Source: Paenibacillus sp. FSL H7-0331 | Lineage (GTDB): Bacteria; Bacillota; Bacilli; Paenibacillales; NBRC-103111 | Assembly (NCBI RefSeq): GCF_001956045.1 | Contig: NZ_MRTH01000073.1 | Location: forward strand, 1-15,434 | Direction: 5' to 3' | Length of the DNA stretch: 15,434 bases | In this document: positions 8,406 to 15,426 of the stretch, piece after piece | How the letters are laid out: the number at the start of each line of letters is the position of its first letter | Numbering within the stretch: the stretch's first letter is position 1 | Position numbers and translations under genes: made by a program | The notes under the pieces: generated by a model | The model's input: the letters and a program-made list of their open reading frames with translations, nothing else | Databases searched by the model: none | What the model was told of the DNA's origin: nothing

Positions 8406-9769
8406 CAGGCATGCCCTCCCTTCCCCGTCCTCTTGTCGCCCGCATGCTGCGCCCACTTCTCCATCTCAGTTTCTGCCGGATTATTGTTGAATAAGCGCCG
8501 AAGTACAAGAACGCTAACCATGCCTAAAACGATGTAGAGAAGAAGGAAGAGGAAAAAAAGAATTCTCACGCTTGGCGATGTCGTCGCCGCTTCTTCTACA
8601 CGCATATATCCTCGTAAAATCCACGGCTGCCGCCCCAACTCGGCGTAAAACCAGCCCAGCTCGACTCCCAGGAATGCGAGCGGCGCACCTAAAGCAATAA
8701 TGCGGAGTAGCCATTTGTTGTGCTCATTGTGTTTTTTCCATAATGTAAATAGGAAATACAGAACGGATATGCCCAATAACGCAAACCCTATGCCAGCCAT
8801 CAAGTCAAAAAAATAATGCACAAGGAGCGGAGGTTGTTCATCTGGAGGAAATTCATTCAGACCTGTTACTTTCGCGTTAAAATTTCCAAAAGCCAGGAAG
8901 CTGAGAATCTTCGGCAGGTGAAGTGCGCCTATAATTTTATGCTCGGCATTAAGCCATCCAAATAGAATCAAATCCGCGCCGCTCTCGGTCTCAAAATGCC
9001 ATTCCGCAGCAGCCAGCTTTTCCGGTTGATGCTCGGCCAAGAACTTGGCGGACGAATCTCCAGCTACTATGTTTAGCAGTCCGAACAACATGACAACGGC
9101 CATCATAAGCTTTAACGCTTTTTTGTGGTATCCAGTGACCCCTTTTCTAAGCATCGTAAAGGCCGCAATTCCTGCTAGCAGAGCCGCTCCTGTTAAGTAG
9201 GCCGAGCTTAATACATGGAACACTTTGGAGAACGTCGCCGTATTCAGCATCGCTTGCACCGGGTTAACGGCTGTAAATTGTCCACCTTGCATGGTAAATC
9301 CCCCAGGTTGGTTCATAAAACCATTCACAGTCGTGATAAAAACAGCAGACATGCCTGCCCCTACGACAATGGGGAGTGTGAGCAGCCAATGAATATATGG
9401 GTTCTTGAACCGATCCCACGTATACAGATAAATGCCTAGAAAGATAGCTTCAAAAAAGAATGCAAATACCTCCATGAATAACGGAAGCGCAATAACGTTC
9501 CCCGCCAACTTCATAAAATTCGGCCACACCAATGCCAGTTGCAGTGAGATTGCCGTTCCTGTTACGACACCGACTGCGACGGATATAACAAACCCCCGCG
9601 ACCACCTCTTAGCCATCAGTGTGTAGTGAGAATCTTGCTTGCGGATGCCGATGAGCTCAGCAATCGCGATCATGAGAGGGATACCGACACCAATCGTCGC
9701 GAATATCATATGGAACCCTAGTGTCATTCCTGTCACCAGCTTGCTCCATAGTACCGTATCAATTCCCAT
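8405..9769 (-). CDS. cydA: Cytochrome bd ubiquinol/menaquinol oxidase subunit I
   Basis: A 454-residue CydA, the heme- and quinol-binding subunit of cytochrome bd. Expected ligands can be placed: His20 in TLGFHMIFA (heme b595 side), His185 in KVFHVLSSAYL and Met324 in FFDLMAGIGFA (heme b558), and the acidic pair Glu100/Glu107 in FMEVFAFFFEAIF (proton path). The quinol loop keeps Lys251 and Glu256 in QPEKLAAAEWHFE, and the conserved GRQPW lies at 379-383. The Q-loop is short, as in Firmicutes. The ATG at 9769 has GGGAGG about 10 bp upstream. First gene of cydABDC, preceded by a promoter and a likely cre box. High oxygen affinity is known of the family; nothing unusual is seen here. Confidence 0.96.
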   Translation of the reverse strand: MGIDTVLWSKLVTGMTLGFHMIFATIGVGIPLMIAIAELIGIRKQDSHYTLMAKRWSRGFVISVAVGVVTGTAISLQLALVWPNFMKLAGNVIALPLFMEVFAFFFEAIFLGIYLYTWDRFKNPYIHWLLTLPIVVGAGMSAVFITTVNGFMNQPGGFTMQGGQFTAVNPVQAMLNTATFSKVFHVLSSAYLTGAALLAGIAAFTMLRKGVTGYHKKALKLMMAVVMLFGLLNIVAGDSSAKFLAEHQPEKLAAAEWHFETESGADLILFGWLNAEHKIIGALHLPKILSFLAFGNFNAKVTGLNEFPPDEQPPLLVHYFFDLMAGIGFALLGISVLYFLFTLWKKHNEHNKWLLRIIALGAPLAFLGVELGWFYAELGRQPWILRGYMRVEEAATTSPSVRILFFLFLLLYIVLGMVSVLVLRRLFNNNPAETEMEKWAQHAGDKRTGKGGHA

Positions 9770-9811
9770 TCCTTACTGCCTCCCTTCCAAAGCGATTTGT
9801 AATTTGAGTTG

Positions 9812-9839
9812 ATTATATCTCTGTCCTTCAGCAGTTCAA
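9812..9839 (-). promoter_or_regulatory. Promoter of the cydABDC operon
   Basis: On the minus strand, TTGAAC (9839-9834), a 16-bp spacer and a perfect TATAAT (9817-9812) lie about 43 bp upstream of the cydA ATG. Transcription should begin near 9805. I looked for a Rex-type TTGTGAA/TTCACAA palindrome here and did not find a clear one. Confidence 0.6.
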
Positions 9840-9900
9840 TCGCGGTCACATCTTCTCCCATATTCGTTCAAGAAAGGATCAATTCTTTCTGACAACTTGA

Positions 9901-9914
9901 TGAAACCGATAACG
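9901..9914 (+). promoter_or_regulatory. Probable CcpA cre box upstream of cydA
   Basis: TGAAACCGATAACG fits the catabolite-responsive consensus TGWNANCGNTNWCA at all positions but the last. It lies roughly 100 bp upstream of the predicted cydA start of transcription, inside a 6-bp inverted repeat (TGAAAC/GTTTCA, 9901-9919). In B. subtilis the cyd operon is known to be under CcpA control, which supports the reading. It also lies 32 bp past the stop of the upstream exporter, so use as part of a termination hairpin is possible, although no T-run follows. Confidence 0.45.
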
Positions 9915-9945
9915 TTTCAGCTCGCCTTGCATGAGATGAAGAAAG

Positions 9946-11319
9946 CTACACGGCACTTTGGGCTAGTCGTCTCACGTACAGAAAAGCACATAAATTGGCC
10001 AAAACCGCTACCACGGCTAGTCCCCAGAATAGGTTTGCATACGCATGGCTAGGCGGAAGATGTTCTTGCCATTCCATTGCGCTAGACAAAATGGCAATGC
10101 TGAATGCGCCGCTGATAAACTGCATCAGTTGAAACAATCCCGTGCCTGAGCCAATTTGAGAAGAGGGCAATATGCACGAAATTTCGTTTGAAACGCTACT
10201 GCTGATGATAGCAAAGCCTAAGCTCATCAGCATGTACACGAACACATTCGCTACCCAAAATTGGGTACCCACTCCTGCAAACAATACGGCCGCCAATAGT
10301 ACGAGTATAGGAGTCGTGCGCAACATGCTGCTGTTTCCCCGCTTGTCGATCATCGCCCCGATCATTCTTGATAGCAGTGTGGACAAAATAGCCCCCGGAA
10401 AAATAACAAAACCGGCCTGACTTGCGCTCAAATCAAAATGTTTCAATAGCATTTGCGGCAACAAAAACAGCGCGGCAAAGTTGCATAAATAGGACAAGAC
10501 CCCGATTAAGGCAAGCACAAGATAGCTTCTGTTAGCCAATAACGACGGAAGCACAAACGGGTGCTTCGCTCGGCGGATACGCAGAGAAAAGAAGAGCAGT
10601 CCCGAGATTCCGATCAACAAGGCAATGGGATGATAGTTGGTCAAAAATAGCAACAAACCCGCCGTACCGGCGCTCAAAGTCAATGCCCCCAGTAAATCAA
10701 AAGGGCGTTTGGGAAGCGACTCTTTTGGAATATACCGCACAAGCAGTGGGGCAATGCACAACAGCAAGGATGTAATTGCAAAAAGATATTTCCAACCCAG
10801 ATATTGAACCACCAAGCCACCAATCACAGGACCAAGTCCAAACCCCAGTGATACTGAGGACATGATGAACGTCATCGATTTTCCCCGACGCGCCAACGGT
10901 ACATAACGGGTCAGAAGCACGATGGACAAGGAGATCGCCGCACCGGCACCGGCAGCTTGCACAACGCGGGCCGCAAGCAGCACCCAGAAATGGTTGCTCA
11001 GCATCGCCCCAACCGACGCGCCTCCCGTCAAAACCAGACTAATGGCGAACAACCTCTTCAATGGAACAAAATCAGACAACCGGCTGTAGGTGATCGAGGA
11101 GATGGCGAACATGATAGAATAGCCGGTGACCGTCAACGAAACGATGGATGATGGTAAGTTAAAAGAATGGTTTAAATCGTTTAACGCCAAATTAAACATG
11201 GACGTATTCATAGTGACCAACACAACCGTAATGCAAAGCAACGTAATTAGGACGCCTTCATGGGAAAGAAGGAGCACTTCGTTTTTCTCGACCTTCGTGT
11301 TGTGGAGTGCGTCCTTCAT
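9946..11319 (-). CDS. MFS exporter, TetL/QacA-like DHA2 family
   Basis: A 457-residue membrane protein, the length of TetK/TetL-type 14-helix drug:proton antiporters. Motif A-like SRLSDFVPLKR lies at about 79-89, motif B RVVQAAGAG at 118-126 and antiporter motif C GLGPVIGGLV at 161-170. The N-terminal SMFNLALNDL and TVTGYSIMFAISS resemble the TetL pattern. These motifs indicate export of a small molecule, driven by the proton gradient. The ATG at 11319 has AGAAGGA 7 bp upstream. Only 40 bp separate it from the gap stop, with no terminator between, so it is almost certainly the second gene of a gap operon under the TetR-type operator. That context, rather than sequence, hints that the substrate is something that also affects GAPDH. 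The substrate itself is unknown, and tetracycline should not be assumed. Confidence 0.88.
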   Translation of the reverse strand: MKDALHNTKVEKNEVLLLSHEGVLITLLCITVVLVTMNTSMFNLALNDLNHSFNLPSSIVSLTVTGYSIMFAISSITYSRLSDFVPLKRLFAISLVLTGGASVGAMLSNHFWVLLAARVVQAAGAGAAISLSIVLLTRYVPLARRGKSMTFIMSSVSLGFGLGPVIGGLVVQYLGWKYLFAITSLLLCIAPLLVRYIPKESLPKRPFDLLGALTLSAGTAGLLLFLTNYHPIALLIGISGLLFFSLRIRRAKHPFVLPSLLANRSYLVLALIGVLSYLCNFAALFLLPQMLLKHFDLSASQAGFVIFPGAILSTLLSRMIGAMIDKRGNSSMLRTTPILVLLAAVLFAGVGTQFWVANVFVYMLMSLGFAIISSSVSNEISCILPSSQIGSGTGLFQLMQFISGAFSIAILSSAMEWQEHLPPSHAYANLFWGLAVVAVLANLCAFLYVRRLAQSAV

Positions 11320-11359
11320 GGGATTTTCCTTCTTTCATCTTTTGATTTTGGAAAGTTAT

Positions 11360-12370
11360 TTACTTAGCGATCTTAGCGAAGTGCTCCAGAGTGCGAACCA
11401 ATTGAGCAGTGTAAGACATTTCATTATCGTACCAGGCTACGGTTTTCACCAGTTGCTGGTCCCCTACCGTCAGAACTTTTGTTTGAGTGGCATCAAAAAG
11501 TGATCCGAATGTCATCCCCTTAACATCGGAAGATACAATCTCGTCTTCCGTGTATCCGTAAGTTTCCGGATCGGACGCTTCTTTCATAGCGGCGTTAATT
11601 TCCTCGACCGTTACCGTAGTGTTCAATACGGCAACGAGCTCAGTTACGGAGCCTGTTGCTACAGGTACACGTTGAGAAGCGCCATCAAGTTTGCCCTTCA
11701 GTTCGGGAAGAACGAGGCCAATGGCTTTTGCAGCACCGGTGGAATAGGGAACAATGTTCTCTGCAGCGGCGCGTGCTGCTCGGAAGTCTCCATTTGGATT
11801 CGGAGCATCAAGTGAATTCTGGTTGCTCGTATAAGCGTGAACTGTCGTCATTAGCCCAGATTGGATACCGAACTTATCGTGCAAAGCTTTAGCCATAGGG
11901 GCTAGGCAGTTCGTTGTGCAGGAAGCACCGGAAATAACCGTTTCCGTTCCATCCAGCGTGTCATGGTTCACGTTGTATACGATCGTTTTCATATCGCCTG
12001 TAGCAGGGGCGGAAATGACGACTTTCTTCGCTCCCCCTTTCAGGTGAAGCTCAGCTTTTTCTTTCGTGGTGAAGAAGCCTGTACATTCGAGAACGATGTC
12101 AACCCCAAGCTCTCCCCATGGAAGTTCTTCAGGATTCCGCGTAGCCAGAACCTTAACCTCTTTCCCGTTTACTTTGAAGGTTCCGTCATGGACTTCAATG
12201 TCACCGTGAAAAGTGCCTTGCGTTGTATCATATTTGAGCAGATGAGCCAACATTTTAGCATTCGTAAGGTCGTTAATTGCTACAACCTCGACGCCTTCCA
12301 CATCTTGAATTCGGCGAAAAGCGAGTCGTCCGATCCGTCCAAAGCCGTTAATGCCTACTTTTACAGTCAT
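11360..12370 (-). CDS. gap: Glyceraldehyde-3-phosphate dehydrogenase, type I
   Basis: A 336-residue GAPDH that oxidises glyceraldehyde-3-phosphate with NAD and phosphate in glycolysis. The NAD fold motif GINGFGRIG covers residues 6-14 and Asp34 (INDLTN) favours NAD. The catalytic Cys151 is in [12 protein letters not shown], His178 in [10 protein letters not shown] and the phosphate loop STGAAKA at 210-216. The C-terminal [20 protein letters not shown] is complete. The ATG at 12370 has AGGAGGA (12384-12378) 7 bp upstream; a TTG two codons earlier is less likely. It resembles the lactobacillus/streptococcus-type Gap more than B. subtilis GapA. It is not with pgk/tpi but with an MFS exporter downstream and a TetR gene diverging upstream, so it is probably an accessory isozyme. 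The first 37 codons and the control region are duplicated at 14925-15203. Confidence 0.95.
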   Translation of the reverse strand: MTVKVGINGFGRIGRLAFRRIQDVEGVEVVAINDLTNAKMLAHLLKYDTTQGTFHGDIEVHDGTFKVNGKEVKVLATRNPEELPWGELGVDIVLECTGFFTTKEKAELHLKGGAKKVVISAPATGDMKTIVYNVNHDTLDGTETVISGASCTTNCLAPMAKALHDKFGIQSGLMTTVHAYTSNQNSLDAPNPNGDFRAARAAAENIVPYSTGAAKAIGLVLPELKGKLDGASQRVPVATGSVTELVAVLNTTVTVEEINAAMKEASDPETYGYTEDEIVSSDVKGMTFGSLFDATQTKVLTVGDQQLVKTVAWYDNEMSYTAQLVRTLEHFAKIAK

Positions 12371-12404
12371 TCTCAAGTCCTCCTATAAGTTTTATTTATT
12401 CCAA

Positions 12405-12420
12405 AGAGGCGAATACCTCT
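12405..12420 (-). other. Small hairpin in the gap leader
   Basis: AGAGG and CCTCT arms with a 6-base loop lie in the roughly 120-nt gap leader, about 20 bp upstream of the ribosome site. The element is identical in the duplicated copy (15069-15084). It may protect or pace the leader RNA; with a 5-bp stem its role is uncertain. Confidence 0.3.
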
Positions 12421-12463
12421 CATGAAATCAAAATGGCTCGGCGCTATTTCATTCTGGACCGTC

Positions 12464-12511
12464 TTGTTTTAAAATAAAAGGTACCGAATGGTATCATTTA
12501 TTTTAGCATAA
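12464..12511. promoter_or_regulatory. TetR-type operator over the gap promoter, degenerate copy
   Basis: A 48-bp imperfect palindrome centred between 12487 and 12488, with 17 of 24 base pairs complementary. The centre is GGTACCGAATGGTATC, close to the ACCG-NN-CGGT symmetry common in TetR-family operators, flanked by AAAATAAA/TTTATTTT arms. It spans from the -10 to beyond the start of gap transcription and lies between gap and the divergent tetR, so it could control both. The copy at 15128-15175 is far more symmetric, suggesting this one has drifted. Confidence 0.6.
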
Positions 12512-12527
12512 TTCTAGTGAATGGCAA
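12500..12527 (-). promoter_or_regulatory. Promoter of the gap-MFS operon
   Basis: On the minus strand, TTGCCA (12527-12522), a 16-bp spacer and TAAAAT (12505-12500) preceded by TGC (extended -10). Transcription should start near 12493, inside the palindrome, giving a leader of about 120 nt before the gap ATG at 12370. Confidence 0.65.
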
Positions 12528-12591
12528 GGTCGGAATTGTGTATAATTTGTTTATAATAAATGATTAGAATAAGGTTCATACGGAGGAGCTC

Positions 12592-13066
12592 ATGAAAAAA
12601 GGGGACAGAACACGGGAACAAATCATTATGAAATCGGCTGAAATTTTTAACCAGAGAGGATATGCCGGTACATCGCTAAATGATATTATTGGCGACACCG
12701 GAATCAAGAAAGGGGGCATCTATCGTTGCCAGTAAAGACGAGATAGCGCTTGAAGCCTACAATTATGCTGCCAGTTTGGTCACCAGAAAATTTTCTGAGG
12801 CGGTCGATCAAGAGCAGTCTGCGTCAGGAAGGTTGATTGCTTTTTTTCGTGTCTATGAGGATGTCGTCAACGATCCACCATTTATTGGCGGATGCCCCAT
12901 GCAGAATACAGCTGTAGAAAGTGACGATACTCATGCGGAGCTTTATGGTCGAGCAAGGCAGGGGCTGCATACCTTCTTGGATATGATGAAAAGTATTATT
13001 CGTGACGGGATTAAAGCTGGGGAGTTTAGGGGTGATCTGGATTCGTTTTGCATTTTCCTTGAATGA
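12592..13066 (+). pseudogene. TetR-family repressor gene, frameshifted and 3'-truncated
   Basis: The ATG at 12592 has GGAGG at 12582-12586. The first frame reads a normal TetR helix-turn-helix domain, MKKGDRTREQIIMKSAEIFN, and TSLNDIIGDTGIKKGGIYR, then ends at a TAA (12733-12735). Family members continue as YRHF.SKDEIA; here CGT is followed directly by TGCCAGTAAAGAC, so about 5 bases (HF codons) are lost near 12727. The next frame continues SKDEIALEAYNYAASLVTRK and carries GGCPMQNTAVESDDTH, typical of the LmrA/YxaF-like ligand domain. It stops at 13066, about 30 residues short, exactly where rlmD sequence from the other strand begins. It diverges from gap across the operator, so it was probably the operon's ligand-responsive repressor. 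-10-like TATAAT boxes lie at 12541 and 12552 without good -35 partners. Unless the shift is a sequencing error, no working repressor is made. Confidence 0.85.
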
Positions 13067-13556
13067 TTCGATGGCTACCCTGCGCATAGAATCCGCCAAT
13101 GAGGCCGCCGCGCTCTTCTCCAAAAGGAACCTGCGCCTTATTCCGATACCGCCACGGATCGGACATTCCCAGCGTGGGATGGACAACGATCCCTTCAAAG
13201 GCTTCCCCCGCCACATCCAGCTTCCCAATCCGCTGCAAATTATCCACAACCTGCTGCCGCTTCACGCGAAGCTGCGCCTCATAACTGAGGTGCTGCAGCT
13301 GACAGCCACCGCATCCCTCATAAATGCCGCAAACCGGCATAACACGCTCCACACTCTCTTCCACCAGTTCAAGCAGCCGAGCATGCCCATACTGCTTCTT
13401 CACATGCTCCACCCGCACCAGAGCACGCTCACCAGGCGGCGCACCAGCGACAAAAAGGGTAAAGCCGTTCACACTGCCTACTCCTTCCCCATCATGGCTG
13501 ATCCCGATGATCTCAGCCTCGTATTGCTGTCCGATCTTCACCGGCAGATCCGCCAT
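13062..13556 (-). pseudogene. rlmD: 23S rRNA (uracil-C5)-methyltransferase RlmD/RumA-type, N-terminal remnant
   Basis: From about 13556 (MADLPVKIGQQYEAEIIGIS) the frame reads an RNA-binding TRAM domain. The iron-sulfur cysteine cluster follows: CGIYEGCGGCQLQHLSYEAQ, with Cys spacing as in RlmD/TrmA enzymes. WRYRNKAQVPFGEERGGLIG and FYAQGSHRII come next. Homology stops at 13062; the frame then runs into tetR sequence and ends at 13026. About 160 residues remain of roughly 450-500, and the SAM-binding methyltransferase domain is absent, so no m5U activity is possible. The usual start is probably lost too, since no ribosome site precedes 13556 and truncated dagK abuts it. The cell may carry another RlmCD-type enzyme elsewhere. 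Confidence 0.85.
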
Positions 13557-13605
13557 CCAGGCCAGAGCCGCTTTCGGCGCATAATTACCTGCTCTTCTGT
13601 CCGCA

Positions 13606-13986
13606 AGTTTCCTCGCACAATGTCGGTCGTGTACTGCTGGATGATCAGGTCGCATGCCTGCTCCAGATTCTTGGGAATGCCGAGCGCACGGGCAAAATCG
13701 TTGGTCGTCCCCAGTGGCAAAATGCCCAGCGGCGGCCGCCCCTCTTTCTCGGCCATACCGTTCACGACTTCGCACAAGGTGCCGTCTCCGCCTGCGGCGA
13801 TAATGAGATCAAAGCCACGATTCACGGCCTCAGCCGCGGCAAGTGTGGCGTCTCCTTCACCGATAGTCGCGTGAGCGGATGTTTCAAAACCGCCGCGCTC
13901 TAAGCGCTGAAGGATTTCTGGCAGGCGTTTCTTAGTTTCTTCCCGTCCAGAAGTCGGGTATAGATCAGTCTTGCTCTTTTGACCAT
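13606..13986 (-). pseudogene. dagK: Diacylglycerol kinase DagK, frameshifted and 3'-truncated
   Basis: DagK phosphorylates diacylglycerol released in lipoteichoic acid synthesis. The ATG at 13986 has GAGGAG upstream and reads MVKRARLIY. The expected next residues NPTSGREE appear only after a frame change: ATCTATACCCG should be ATCTATAACCCG, so one A is missing near 13958. The second frame gives PTSGREETKKRLPEILQRLE, then the nucleotide-binding signature AAGGDGTLCEVVNGMAE and GILPLGTTNDFARALGIPKN. Similarity ends near TTDI (about 13610), after which about 190 residues of the roughly 300-residue family length are missing and rlmD sequence follows. It begins 17 bp after the chelatase stop, so it was in the same operon. 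Confidence 0.85.
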
Positions 13987-14003
13987 TGTGTCTCCTCACC
14001 TGT

Positions 14004-14771
14004 TCACCGTCTCGAATTTGCGGAAGCAATCTGCTTCTCCATCCACTTGGAAATTAGCGGACTTGGTAGCAGCGCCCGTCCATTATATTTATATGCAAAT
14101 CCCTTCAAACGGGAAGGGACTACTTGATTCGTGAAATAGCCCTCACTCAGAAAAAGCGGCGCCACAATAACAGTATGTCCAGGCTTCTTATCCGCCCACT
14201 CTGTCATTTTAGAATGCACTTGATCCGGCAACAGCATAGCAACACGCGCCTCGTCATAGCCGCCTAGAGCTTTCAAACGCCCTGCTAACTGCTCTAAGCC
14301 TTGAAGCCACTTATGATGAAAGCCCTCTTCTTGACTTCCGTGCCCAATCAGCAGAAGGATTTCCTGCGTTGGCGATTCGGACAGTTCCTTGATTTTGTCA
14401 TAAATAATCTCAGCAATAACAGGATCGTCATCAATCGGCGATGTACAATGAATACGTGCCTTGATATCAAAAGGCTTCATGTCCGTCTCCAGCAGCGGCT
14501 GTTTGATGACTCCTAAGGAGTAGCTGATTTCATCAATATGTGTACTCCCTGAGGACACGAACAGAGGAACGACGATGATATCCGTCACACCTTGCGCCTC
14601 TAAGCTAGTAATACCGTCTTGAATCAACCGACCTTCCACCAGCTCCAGATATGAGGCATAAATAGGAACGTCTGCCGGCAAATGAATCGCAGTTACGGCT
14701 TCGTCAACGAGGTCAACCCAGCCTTTATCCCTTGATCCATGGCTTATAACCAGGACACCAACCTTACTCAT
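14004..14771 (-). CDS. Sirohydrochlorin chelatase (CbiX/SirB family)
   Basis: A 255-residue two-domain protein of the chelatase superfamily that inserts Fe2+ or Co2+ into sirohydrochlorin for siroheme or cobalamin. The N-terminal half has VLVISHGSRDKGW (His11) and PLFVSSGSTHIDEI (His78). The C-terminal half has LLIGHGSQEEGFHHKW (His144) and APLFLSEGYFTNQVVPSR. The paired HGS motifs and PLF.S.G loops are the family hallmarks, and the histidines are the likely metal ligands. The start is ATG 14771 with GGGGAG upstream; the frame stays open to 14798, but the extra nine residues look unlike the family. It is intact although the dagK and rlmD downstream are broken. Iron against cobalt cannot be decided from sequence. 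Upstream lies a terminator hairpin and then the truncated gap copy. Confidence 0.88.
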   Translation of the reverse strand: MSKVGVLVISHGSRDKGWVDLVDEAVTAIHLPADVPIYASYLELVEGRLIQDGITSLEAQGVTDIIVVPLFVSSGSTHIDEISYSLGVIKQPLLETDMKPFDIKARIHCTSPIDDDPVIAEIIYDKIKELSESPTQEILLLIGHGSQEEGFHHKWLQGLEQLAGRLKALGGYDEARVAMLLPDQVHSKMTEWADKKPGHTVIVAPLFLSEGYFTNQVVPSRLKGFAYKYNGRALLPSPLISKWMEKQIASANSRR

Positions 14772-14803
14772 TATGTTCTCCCCACCCGTTCTATCCATGG
14801 CTA

Positions 14804-15034
<231 letters not shown>

Positions 15035-15127
15035 TCACAAGTCCTCCTATAAGTTTTATTTATTCCAAAGAGGCGAATACCTCTCATGAAATCAAAATGG
15101 CTCGGCGCTATTTCATTCTGGACCGTC

Positions 15128-15175
15128 TTGTGCTAAAATAAAAGGTACCGAACGGTATCTTTTATTTTAGCACAA
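15128..15175. promoter_or_regulatory. Near-perfect 48-bp palindrome, TetR-type operator
   Basis: Centred between 15151 and 15152; 22 of 24 pairs are complementary, the exceptions being one G·T (15145/15158) and the central A/A. The core is GGTACCGAACGGTATC with the ACCG-AA-CGGT symmetry typical of TetR-family sites, and the arms extend through AAAATAAA to TTGTGCT/AGCACAA. It covers the -10 and start region of the promoter. The length suggests two repressor dimers, or a core site flanked by symmetric promoter-like arms. Confidence 0.7.
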
Positions 15176-15191
15176 TTCTAGTGAATGGCAA
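15164..15191 (-). promoter_or_regulatory. Promoter of the truncated gap copy
   Basis: TTGCCA (15191-15186), 16-bp spacer, TAAAAT (15169-15164) with TGTGC before it, the same elements as the intact gap promoter. Expected to drive leftward transcription toward the hairpin and the chelatase gene. Confidence 0.6.
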
Positions 15192-15227
15192 GGTCGTAAT
15201 TGTATGATGGTAAATCATCATTTCTTA

Positions 15228-15426
15228 AAGCACGACAGTTCGACTATAGTCTCGTTATTGGATGCAGCAATTCCTTATCAGGATGGAATCACTCTTTGCT
15301 CTAAGATCAAGAAAGATAATGAGGTGCCGGTTATCTTGGTGACTCATAACGACCATTAGATGCTGGAGAGTTTTCAAGCTGGCGCTGATGACTCTAAACA
15401 ACATGTAAAGGAGTTGCGCCATGACG
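15228..15426 (+). pseudogene. Response-regulator receiver-domain remnant
   Basis: The plus-strand frame through 15261 reads SLLDAAIPYQDGITLCSKIK, where LLD holds the expected phospho-acceptor Asp (15261-15263) and P.QDG is the usual receiver loop. It continues EVPVILVT (beta-4 with the conserved Thr), meets a TAG at 15357, and resumes as MLESFQAGADDS, the GADD loop. The conserved K-P dipeptide and the DNA-binding domain are missing; KQHVKELRHDD and a stop follow. This looks like a decayed, internally deleted OmpR-type regulator. The N-terminus is lost at the edge of repeat copy B. Confidence 0.6.

Larger units (their letters stand above)
12261..12539 (-). repeat. 279-bp direct repeat, copy A (gap control region and first 37 codons)
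   Basis: Aligned base for base with 14925-15203 at a constant offset of 2664 and no gaps; I count 10 mismatches in 279 (about 96% identity). It covers gap codons 1-37, ribosome site, leader, promoter and operator, and ends just before the tetR promoter region. Both copies have the same orientation, so recombination between them could excise the 2.4 kb carrying tetR, the rlmD/dagK remains and the chelatase gene. Confidence 0.93.

Noticed and set aside
9871..9890. Inverted repeat AGAAAG/CTTTCT between the exporter stop and cydA, considered as terminator of the gap operon
   Set aside because: Only 6 AT-rich base pairs with an 8-base loop and no T-run on the minus strand; too weak to call.
13002..13874. 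Long plus-strand open frame of 290 codons over the rlmD and dagK remnants
   Set aside because: It lies antisense to clearly recognisable RlmD and DagK motifs, has low-complexity, Arg/Pro/Ser-rich content and no family signature; a shadow frame.
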